A stretch of DNA of 6,011 nt from Rhizobacter sp. (GTDB lineage: Bacteria > Pseudomonadota > Gammaproteobacteria > Burkholderiales > Burkholderiaceae_C), in contig JANXVK010000189.1 in NCBI GenBank assembly GCA_025351675.1, positions 1-6,011 of the forward strand, in the 5' to 3' direction. A program made the translations under genes and the position numbers. The first letter of the stretch is position 1, and each line of letters opens with the position of its first letter. Under the pieces are notes generated by a model. The model saw only the letters and a program-made list of their open reading frames with translations, made no database searches and was not told where the DNA came from. This document shows, one piece after another, positions 1-5,318 of the stretch.

Positions 1-1788
1 CGACGCGAAGCCCGAGATGTTCTTGCGCCAGTACGCGCCCCAGCGCTGCGCGCGCGTCGCGCCGAGCGTCGAGACGATGCGCGGGTTCCAGGCGATCGCG
101 CTGTCGAGCCGGTGCCAGACGAACCAGTTCTCGACCCAGCCGGCGATCAGCGAGCTCGCGAACAACAGCACGCCGGTGAACGCAGCGAAGACCGGCGTCC
201 AGCCCAGCAGCGTGAGCGACTCCAGCAGGTGCTGCGCCTCCTTGTGGCCGATCAAAGGCGCGCCGAACACGGCGCCCCAGCCGAGCTGCAGCGCGAGCAC
301 GATCGGCGCGACCAGCGCCAGGTTGCCGAAGATGCCGGCGGCCTGCGAGCGGATCAGCTGCGCGACCTCGTCGACGAAGCCTTCGACGTGCTCGTCGGTC
401 GACAGGTCGGCCAGCTTCTCGGCCATCGCGGTCGCCGTCATCGCCGGCTGCTTGGTCGCGACCGTGAAGTGCAGCAACTGGATCAGCACGAAGCTCGCCG
501 CATAGTTCACGCCGGCCCAGAAGCCGCCCCAGAACGCCGAGAGCGCCAGCGCGAGTACCGCGAACTTGATGAAGGTGGTCGCGGCCAGCACCGCGCCGCC
601 ACCGGCCGCGCTCAGCAGCATCTGCCGGTACTCGGCGCGGGTGCGCGTGATGTAGTGCTGGCCGGTCTCGGCGCTGCGCTCGGCGACCTTGCGCGCGAGC
701 AGCGAGTAGTGGCTGCCGAGCAGGCCGCGAATGCTGCGGCGTTCGTCGGCGGTGCGCACGAGTTCGGCCAGCAGCCGCGTGATCTCGCGCGCCGGCTCGG
801 GGCTGATGACGCAGGTCAAAAGCGAGTCGATGCGGTGCGTGCGCTCGCGCAGCTGATCGACCTCGAACACCACGTCGACCGAGACGCCATGCGCCTCGAG
901 GTGCTCGTGCACGCTGGCGGCGCAGCGCCGGCAGGTGTCGAGCAGCGCGCGCAGGTACTGCGCTTCCTGCAGCATCGCGGCTTCGGTGGCGGGCGTGGCT
1001 TGGCCTTCGTTCGACGCGCCGGGTGCCCTCTCGCTGCCCAGCGCCTGCGCGTGGTCGCTGAACTGTTCGGCGACGCGCGCGAGCTGGCGGAACGGCCGCT
1101 CGGCAAGCAGCTCGGCGCTCATGCGCTGCCGCATCGCCGGCGCGAAGCCCGAAGCGCGCACCGCGCTCGCGAGGAACACGATCGCGTCGAGAAACGGCGC
1201 GCGCCACGCGTGGCTGCCGCGTTGTGGCGCGACGTAGCTGCGCAGGCTGTCGAGCGTGGCGTCGTCAATCGCGAGCAGCCAGGCGGCATCGTCGGCATGC
1301 GGAAACAGCATCGCGAACAGCTCGCCGAGATCGGTGGTGGCCGGCGTCAGCGGCAGCACACGCGCGCGGATGCGGTGGCCGAGCTCGCCCCACAGGTCCA
1401 TGCGCGGCGCGAAGCCGAAGTCGGCCAGCAGCGCGGCGTTGTCGACCTCGGCCCAGATCCGGCGCAGCAACAGCGAGACGCGTTCGTGGTGCTCGGGGTG
1501 ACGGTCGAGCACGCCGAGCAGATGGCGCAGGCGCAGCACCGGCCGCGGCGTGGCGGTGGACTGGGTCTGCGTGTCGAGCGCCATCGGGGCGGAGGGCGCG
1601 GGTGACTCCACCGGAGAGGTCTTGGCGAGCGCTGGTGTCTCCACCGGCGCGTGCCGCAGCCACTCCATCAGCCGGATCAGCCACAGGTGTCGCTCGGGCA
1701 GGCTCGCTTTCGGGTCGGCCGCGTTGAGCAGCGCGGTCAGGTCCCAGCCGCCGCGGCCACGACTTTTCTTCGCCTTCTTCGTCACCAT
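1..1788 (-). CDS. Gcr-like membrane protein, annotated as 'site-specific recombinase' (SpecificRecomb family), C-terminus cut by window edge
   Basis: Translating the minus strand from the ATG at 1788-1786 gives 596 residues with no stop before the window edge. The sequence resembles the proteobacterial 'site-specific recombinase' family named after gonococcal Gcr, usually about 650-700 residues, so perhaps 60-100 C-terminal residues are missing. The N-terminal half is soluble and helical, with a Pro/Ala/Thr-rich stretch at about residues 47-83 and a CRRC motif at 286-289. From residue 378 (HYITRTRAEYRQ) the conserved half begins. It has four hydrophobic segments at about 398-418, 426-445, 486-508 and 528-552, a conserved-looking KQPAMTAT after the second, and NISGFAS at the cut end. 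No serine- or tyrosine-recombinase signature is visible, so I treat the recombinase name as inherited and the molecular function as unknown. It starts inside the apaG stop codon and has no Shine-Dalgarno sequence, which suggests coupling to apaG. Family assignment is fairly sure; function is not. Confidence 0.85.
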   Translation of the reverse strand, partial: MVTKKAKKSRGRGGWDLTALLNAADPKASLPERHLWLIRLMEWLRHAPVETPALAKTSPVESPAPSAPMALDTQTQSTATPRPVLRLRHLLGVLDRHPEHHERVSLLLRRIWAEVDNAALLADFGFAPRMDLWGELGHRIRARVLPLTPATTDLGELFAMLFPHADDAAWLLAIDDATLDSLRSYVAPQRGSHAWRAPFLDAIVFLASAVRASGFAPAMRQRMSAELLAERPFRQLARVAEQFSDHAQALGSERAPGASNEGQATPATEAAMLQEAQYLRALLDTCRRCAASVHEHLEAHGVSVDVVFEVDQLRERTHRIDSLLTCVISPEPAREITRLLAELVRTADERRSIRGLLGSHYSLLARKVAERSAETGQHYITRTRAEYRQMLLSAAGGGAVLAATTFIKFAVLALALSAFWGGFWAGVNYAASFVLIQLLHFTVATKQPAMTATAMAEKLADLSTDEHVEGFVDEVAQLIRSQAAGIFGNLALVAPIVLALQLGWGAVFGAPLIGHKEAQHLLESLTLLGWTPVFAAFTGVLLFASSLIAGWVENWFVWHRLDSAIAWNPRIVSTLGATRAQRWGAYWRKNISGFAS

Positions 1789-1790
1789 CA
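1786..1790 (-). promoter_or_regulatory. TGATG stop/start overlap between apaG and the gcr-like gene
   Basis: Read on the minus strand, the five bases are TGATG. TGA ends apaG and ATG starts the downstream gene, sharing one A. The bases just upstream of this ATG (within the apaG 3' end) contain no purine-rich ribosome binding site. This arrangement usually means translation of the second gene depends on ribosomes finishing the first. Confidence 0.75.
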
Positions 1791-2162
1791 ATGCAGCGAC
1801 GAGGCCAGCGTCAGGCCGAATTCGGGCACTGGCGCCTCGAACCACTGCGCGTCTTGGGTGATGCAGAAGAAGGTGCCGCGCATCGTGCCTTGCGGTGTGG
1901 AAAGGCGCGTCGCGCTCGTGTACTCGAAGCTCTCGCCGGGTTTCAGCAAAGGCTGATGGCCGACGACTGCGAGCCCGCGCACTTCTTCGGTGTGGCCTGT
2001 CGCATCGGTGATGACCCAGTGGCGCGCGACCAGCTGCGCCGAGATGTCTCCGCTGTTGCGGATCGTCACCGTGTACGCGAACGCATGCTGGCCGGTCACG
2101 GCGTCGGACTGTTCGGGCAGGTGGCGGACGGTGACGGTGCTGGTCAGTTCGGGGTGCGGCAT
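1788..2162 (-). CDS. apaG: ApaG protein (DUF525, FN3-like fold)
   Basis: The protein is 124 residues, the usual ApaG length. ApaG is a small single-domain beta-sandwich protein. Bacterial ApaG is genetically linked to cobalt/magnesium resistance (CorD) and to diadenosine tetraphosphate phenotypes, but its biochemical role is unsettled. Visible family hallmarks are LPEQSD (15-20), FAYTVTIRN (28-36), RHWVITD (47-53), VVGHQPLLKPGE (66-77), FEYTS (79-83), GTMRG (92-96) and a C-terminal LH. The family's GxGxxG stretch reads GLAVVG at 63-68, so the middle glycine is Ala65. I chose the start at 2162 because it gives the expected family N-terminus; a longer upstream reading would run into rpe on the other strand. 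There is no Shine-Dalgarno sequence, and a candidate -10 lies only 7 nt upstream. It is divergent from rpe and overlaps the gcr-like gene downstream. Confidence 0.95.
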   Translation of the reverse strand: MPHPELTSTVTVRHLPEQSDAVTGQHAFAYTVTIRNSGDISAQLVARHWVITDATGHTEEVRGLAVVGHQPLLKPGESFEYTSATRLSTPQGTMRGTFFCITQDAQWFEAPVPEFGLTLASSLH

Positions 2163-2169
2163 GCGGCGG

Positions 2170-2175
2170 ATTCTG
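2170..2175 (-). promoter_or_regulatory. Candidate -10 element for apaG
   Basis: On the minus strand this reads CAGAAT, four of six to the -10 consensus. It is the mirror of the rpe -10 within the inverted repeat. Its 3' end is only 7 nt from the apaG ATG, so transcription would begin at or next to the start codon. No good -35 is visible, so this is tentative. Confidence 0.3.
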
Positions 2176-2187
2176 GCAGCAACGCCG

Positions 2188-2215
2188 TTCGGAGGTTCGA
2201 GCGCGCACCTAGAAT
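2188..2215 (+). promoter_or_regulatory. Candidate sigma-70 promoter for rpe
   Basis: TAGAAT at 2210-2215 matches the -10 consensus TATAAT at five of six positions. A weak -35, TTCGGA at 2188-2193 (three of six), sits 16 bp upstream. A transcript would start near 2221-2223, giving a leader of about 17-19 nt. No clear Shine-Dalgarno sequence precedes the rpe ATG at 2240. Confidence 0.5.
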
Positions 2216-2239
2216 CCGCCCCAAACCCGATCGCCCACC

Positions 2240-2923
2240 ATGTCGAACCGAACCTACCGCATCGCCCCGAGCATTCTCTCCGCCGATTTCGGCCACCTCG
2301 CCGACGAACTGCGCGATGTGATCGCCGCCGGCGCCGACTGGATCCACTTCGACGTGATGGACAACCACTACGTGCCGAACCTGAGCTTCGGCCCGATGGT
2401 CTGCGAGGCATTGCGCAAGCATGCGGTGCGCGCCGACGGCACCAAGGTGCCGATCGACGTGCACCTGATGGTGCAGCCGGTCGATGCGCTCGCGATCGCA
2501 TTCGCGAAGGCCGGCGCCGACCGCATCAGCTTCCACCCGGCGGCGAGCGCGCACGTCGACCGGACGATCCAGCTGATCCGCGCCGAAGGCTGCAGCGCCG
2601 GCCTCGTGTTCAACCCGGCCGCGTCGCTCGACGAACTCGACTGGACCATCGACGAGATCGAGCTGGTTCTCGTGATGAGCGTGAACCCGGGCTTCGGCGG
2701 GCAGAGCTTCATCCCCGGTTCGCTGAAGAAGATCGAACGCATTCGCAAACTGATCGACGCGAGCGGGCGCGACATTCGCCTCGAAGTCGATGGCGGCATC
2801 AAGGTCGACAACATCCGTGCGGCCGCCGATGCCGGTGCCGACACCTTCGTGGCCGGCAGCGCGATCTTCGGCCAGCCGAGCTACAGGGCAGTGATCGACG
2901 CGATGCGCGCCGAGCTGGGCTGA
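2240..2923 (+). CDS. rpe: Ribulose-phosphate 3-epimerase
   Basis: The protein is 227 residues, typical for the family. It interconverts D-ribulose 5-phosphate and D-xylulose 5-phosphate in the cytosol, serving the pentose phosphate pathway and, where present, the Calvin cycle. It is a TIM barrel with all family signatures: PSILSADF (10-17), [13 protein letters not shown] (35-47), DVHLMV (73-78), FHPAAS (98-103), [11 protein letters not shown] (147-157), EVDGGIK (182-188) and FVAGSAIFG (203-211). By homology the catalytic metal is held by His36, Asp38, His75 and Asp184, with Asp38 and Asp184 as the acid/base pair; all are present. The start gives a normal N-terminus, although the RBS is weak. 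It is divergent from apaG, with a candidate promoter upstream, and is followed after 61 bp by a CDF transporter. No terminator hairpin is evident in that gap. Identification is secure. Confidence 0.97.
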   Translation: MSNRTYRIAPSILSADFGHLADELRDVIAAGADWIHFDVMDNHYVPNLSFGPMVCEALRKHAVRADGTKVPIDVHLMVQPVDALAIAFAKAGADRISFHPAASAHVDRTIQLIRAEGCSAGLVFNPAASLDELDWTIDEIELVLVMSVNPGFGGQSFIPGSLKKIERIRKLIDASGRDIRLEVDGGIKVDNIRAAADAGADTFVAGSAIFGQPSYRAVIDAMRAELG

Positions 2924-2984
2924 AGCCGCACGGGCCACAACCCCGCCTGCACATCGGCGCGCCAAGCTGAGTCACACTGCCGCC

Positions 2985-4001
2985 ATGGCAGACCCGCACG
3001 CGCACCACGACCACGGCCACGAAGGCCACGACCACCACGACCACGCGGGCCACGGCCACGCCGGCCACGCGCACCATCACGCGCCGGTCAGCTTCGACCG
3101 CGCGTTCGCGATCGGCATCTCGGTGAACATCCTGTTCGTCGCGATCGAGGCCTTCTACGGCTGGAAGGTCAATTCGCTCGCGCTGCTCGCCGACGCCGGT
3201 CACAACCTCGGCGACGTCGCCGGCCTCGTGATGGCTTGGGGCGGCGCGCTTGCCGGCAAGCTGAGGCCCGATGCGCGCTACACCTACGGCTGGAAGCGTG
3301 CATCCATCCTCGCGGCGTTTTTCAACGCGGTCTTGCTGCTGGTCGCGATGGGCTCGCTCGCCTGGGAGGCGATCGGCCGACTCGGCGCGCCCGAGCCGAT
3401 GCAGGGTGTCACGGTGATGATCGTCGCGGCGATCGGCATCGTCGTGAACCTGGGCACCGCGCTGCTCTTCATGCGCGGCGCCGGCAAGGACGGCGACATC
3501 AACATCCGCGGCGCCTACCTGCACATGGCGAGCGACGCGCTGGTGTCGGCCGGCGTGGTGGTGGTCGGCGCGCTCGCGCTCTGGACCGGCTGGGGCTGGC
3601 TCGACCCGGTCGCCAGTCTCGTCATCGCGGCGGTGATCGTGATCGGCACCTGGGGCCTGTTCCGCCAGTCGCTGCGGCTGATGTTCGACGGCGTGCCCGA
3701 GCACATCGACCTGATCGCGGTGCGCAAGGTGCTCGAGACCCTGCCTGGCGTCGCCCGCGTGCACGACCTGCACGTCTGGGCGACCGGCACCACCGACGTG
3801 GCGCTGACCGCGCACCTCGTGATGCCCGCCGGCCACCCCGACGACCCGTTCTTCGAAACCGCGACAAACCAGTTGCGCGAGCGCTTCAAGATCGGCCATG
3901 TGACGCTGCAGGTGGTGCGCGAGCCGTTCATGATCCTGTGCGAAGGTGCGCCACCCGCGTCTGTCGCCGAGCCTGCAGGTCACCACGCGCACCACCACTG
4001 A
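2985..4001 (+). CDS. Cation diffusion facilitator (CDF) family metal efflux transporter, probably zinc
   Basis: The protein is 338 residues. CDF proteins are inner-membrane antiporters that export divalent metals, mainly Zn2+, in exchange for protons. The cytoplasmic N-terminus (residues 5-32) is packed with 15 histidines, and the C-terminus ends in HHAHHH. Six hydrophobic segments lie near 39-60, 64-88, 107-127, 141-164, 177-200 and 207-225. The transport site is complete: His73 and Asp77 in HNLGD (TM2), and His180 and Asp184 in HMASD (TM5). This HxxxD pair is the zinc-type arrangement seen in CzcD and ZitB. The C-terminal domain (about 233-318) carries the typical HDLHVWATG (260-268). The ATG at 2985 has no obvious Shine-Dalgarno, but starting later would remove the His-rich tail. 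It lies 61 bp after rpe and 19 bp before cbpA, probably cotranscribed. CDF membership is near certain. Zinc is inferred; cobalt, nickel or cadmium cannot be excluded. Confidence 0.95.
   Translation: MADPHAHHDHGHEGHDHHDHAGHGHAGHAHHHAPVSFDRAFAIGISVNILFVAIEAFYGWKVNSLALLADAGHNLGDVAGLVMAWGGALAGKLRPDARYTYGWKRASILAAFFNAVLLLVAMGSLAWEAIGRLGAPEPMQGVTVMIVAAIGIVVNLGTALLFMRGAGKDGDINIRGAYLHMASDALVSAGVVVVGALALWTGWGWLDPVASLVIAAVIVIGTWGLFRQSLRLMFDGVPEHIDLIAVRKVLETLPGVARVHDLHVWATGTTDVALTAHLVMPAGHPDDPFFETATNQLRERFKIGHVTLQVVREPFMILCEGAPPASVAEPAGHHAHHH
2997..3080 (+). repeat. Histidine-coding low-complexity segment at the CDF N-terminus
   Basis: Codons 5-32 of the transporter carry 15 His codons alternating with Gly, Asp and Ala. 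The DNA is built from recurring ggccac and gaccac units (ggccac occurs five times at about 3015-3068). His-rich tails of CDF proteins bind zinc and act as metal buffers or sensors. The near-repeats could also allow slippage and length variation between strains. Confidence 0.8.
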
Positions 4002-4006
4002 TCCGC

Positions 4007-4012
4007 GAGAGG
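4007..4012 (+). promoter_or_regulatory. Ribosome binding site fixing the cbpA start
   Basis: GAGAGG lies 8 nt before the ATG at 4021, in the short gap after the CDF stop codon. It supports 4021 over the in-frame ATG at 3946, which would overlap the CDF gene and add 25 residues before the J domain. Confidence 0.7.
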
Positions 4013-4020
4013 CCGAAGCG

Positions 4021-5016
4021 ATGGAGTTCAAGGACTATTACAAGACCCTTGGCGTGGCGCGTGACGCGTCGGCCGACGACATCAAGAGCGCCTACCGCAA
4101 ACTGGCGCGCAAGTTCCATCCCGACGTCAGCAAGGAGGGTGACGCCGAAGCCCGCTTCAAGGAAATCGGCGAGGCGAGCGAGGTGCTGCGCGACCCCGAG
4201 AAGCGTGCCGCCTACGACGCGGCCGGCAGCCAGTGGGAGCGCCAGCAGGCGGCCGGTGGCGCCGCGCGCGGCGGCCCGCAGGACTTTCAACCGGCGCCGG
4301 GCTGGGACGCCGGCTTCGAGTTCAGCGGCCGCGGCGACGACGCCGGATTCGGCAGCGCCGACCACAGCGACTTCTTCGAGTCGCTGTTCGGCCGCGCCCG
4401 TGCCGGGCGTGGCGCTGGCACCGGTGGCGCGCGCCGCCCCGACATGCAGATGCCCGGCCAGGACCACCACGCCAAGGTCATGATCGACCTCGAAGACGCG
4501 TTCCAGGGCGCGCAGCGCAGCATCTCGCTGCGCATGCCCGCGCTCGACGACGAGGGCCGCGGCGTGATGCGCGAGCGCACCCTTGAGATCAACATTCCGA
4601 AAGGCATTCGCGCGGGCCAGCAACTGAGGCTTGCGGGCCAAGGTGGGCCGGGAATGGGCAGCGGGCCGGCGGGTGATCTGTTCCTTGAGATCGGCTTCAA
4701 CCCGCATCCGCGCTTTCGCGTCGACGGCCGCGACGTCTACGTCGACCTGCCGCTCGCGCCGTGGGAGGCCGCGCTCGGCGCCAGCGTCAGCGCGGGCACG
4801 CCCGATGGCGACGTGGAGCTGACGATCCCGGCCGGCTCGGTGGCCGGCCGAAAGCTGCGGCTCAAGGGCAAAGGCATTCCAGGCAACCCGGCGGGCGATC
4901 TCTACGTCGTGCTTGCGATCGCGCTGCCACCCGCCGAGGGCGCAAAGTCAAAGGCGGCCTACGACGCCTTCGCCGCGTCGTTCGACTTCAACCCCCGCGC
5001 TCCTCTGAAGGGATGA
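4021..5016 (+). CDS. cbpA: CbpA-type DnaJ (class B Hsp40) co-chaperone / curved DNA-binding protein
   Basis: The protein is 331 residues, slightly longer than E. coli CbpA (about 306). CbpA stimulates the DnaK ATPase and, in E. coli, also binds curved DNA in the nucleoid in stationary phase. The J domain spans about residues 4-69, opening with DYYKTLGV, with the DnaK-activating HPD at 33-35 and the final RAAYD at 62-66. A Gly/Phe-rich linker (about 70-148) includes FFESLFG (118-124). Two C-terminal beta-domains (about 150-325) carry DLEDAFQGAQ, NIPKGIRAGQ and the AGDL motif twice. No CxxCxGxG zinc-finger repeats exist, which separates it from DnaJ proper. The start at 4021 is set by the J domain and a GAGAGG site. 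cbpM follows 5 nt after the stop, which independently supports the cbpA assignment. It may be cotranscribed with the metal transporter upstream. Confidence 0.95.
   Translation: MEFKDYYKTLGVARDASADDIKSAYRKLARKFHPDVSKEGDAEARFKEIGEASEVLRDPEKRAAYDAAGSQWERQQAAGGAARGGPQDFQPAPGWDAGFEFSGRGDDAGFGSADHSDFFESLFGRARAGRGAGTGGARRPDMQMPGQDHHAKVMIDLEDAFQGAQRSISLRMPALDDEGRGVMRERTLEINIPKGIRAGQQLRLAGQGGPGMGSGPAGDLFLEIGFNPHPRFRVDGRDVYVDLPLAPWEAALGASVSAGTPDGDVELTIPAGSVAGRKLRLKGKGIPGNPAGDLYVVLAIALPPAEGAKSKAAYDAFAASFDFNPRAPLKG
5008..5012 (+). promoter_or_regulatory. Ribosome binding site for cbpM
   Basis: AAGGG inside the last codons of cbpA ends 9 nt before the ATG at 5022. It directly abuts the alternative ATG at 5013, so it favours 5022 as the cbpM start. 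Confidence 0.55.
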
Positions 5017-5021
5017 ACGCC

Positions 5022-5318
5022 ATGAGCTCCCACCTCACCGCCACCCTGCTCGACGACGACACGCAGCTGACGCTCGCCGAGCTGGCCCGCGCCTGCCGCG
5101 CCGCCGAGGAGGAGGTCCACGTCTGGGTCGTCGAAGGCGTGCTGCGACCGATCGGCAACTCGCCGCCCGAATGGCGCTTTGCCGGTGCCTCGCTGCGCCG
5201 CGCACGGCTCGCGGTCACGCTGACCCGCGAGCTCGAGATCAACGCGCCCGGCGTCGCGCTCGCACTCGATCTGATGGACGAGATCGAAGCCTTGAAGGCG
5301 AGTCTGCGGCGGCGTTAG
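5022..5318 (+). CDS. cbpM: Chaperone modulator CbpM (MerR-like HTH fold)
   Basis: The protein is 98 residues from the ATG at 5022; E. coli CbpM is 101. CbpM binds the J domain of CbpA and blocks both its co-chaperone action and its DNA binding. A MerR-like helix-turn-helix covers about residues 16-60: LTLAELARAC, then VHVWVVEGVLRP, then EWRF and ASLRRARLA. A C-terminal helix from LEINAPGVALALDL (71-84) to the basic end resembles the family's dimerisation region. A second in-frame ATG at 5013 would add three residues (MNA) and overlap the cbpA stop as ATGA. I prefer 5022 because the AAGGG site is correctly spaced for it. The gene is the last of the plus-strand run, and its TAG shares bases with the stop of the convergent DUF1501 gene. 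Confidence 0.93.
   Translation: MSSHLTATLLDDDTQLTLAELARACRAAEEEVHVWVVEGVLRPIGNSPPEWRFAGASLRRARLAVTLTRELEINAPGVALALDLMDEIEALKASLRRR

Larger units (their letters stand above)
2165..2220. repeat. Perfect 10-bp inverted repeat in the apaG-rpe divergent region
   Basis: The left arm ggcggattct (2165-2174) is the exact reverse complement of the right arm agaatccgcc (2211-2220), with a 36-bp spacer. Each arm overlaps a -10-like hexamer reading outward: TAGAAT toward rpe and CAGAAT toward apaG. The repeat may reflect two matched promoters or a regulator site at both ends; the sequence alone does not decide. Confidence 0.7.

Noticed and set aside
112..1605. A 497-codon open frame on the plus strand, antisense to the gcr-like gene
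   Set aside because: Its product is dominated by Arg, Ala, Gln and Glu with no recognisable motif. This is the typical shadow frame of a GC-rich gene whose minus-strand product is family-like throughout.
2163..2501. N-terminal extension of the apaG frame to 2501
   Set aside because: The extension is Arg/Ser-rich and antisense to rpe. Family-like sequence begins at the ATG at 2162.
2924..2984. Possible terminator or promoter between rpe and the CDF gene
   Set aside because: It contains an 8-bp palindrome (ggcgcgcc at 2956-2963) with no U-tract, and only a three-of-six -10-like CACACT near 2973. Neither is good enough to call.
3946..4020. Upstream in-frame start for cbpA, adding 25 residues
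   Set aside because: It would overlap the CDF gene. The added residues are not J-domain-like, and a well-spaced GAGAGG supports 4021.
2799..4031. A 410-codon minus-strand open frame across the CDF gene
   Set aside because: It is antisense to clear rpe and CDF sequence, is rich in Arg/His/Asp/Val from complementing GC-biased codons, and has no domain.
3236..4483. A 415-codon plus-strand open frame bridging the CDF gene and cbpA
   Set aside because: It is out of frame with both real genes and extremely Arg-rich; both genes are intact and motif-complete in their own frames.
92..4922. Three GCGATCGC octamers (92-99, 2492-2499, 4915-4922), resembling the HIP1 palindrome
   Set aside because: More than base composition alone predicts, but GCG-ATC-GC is the favoured coding of Ala-Ile-Ala/Ala-Ile in this codon usage. 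No regular spacing or intergenic placement was seen.
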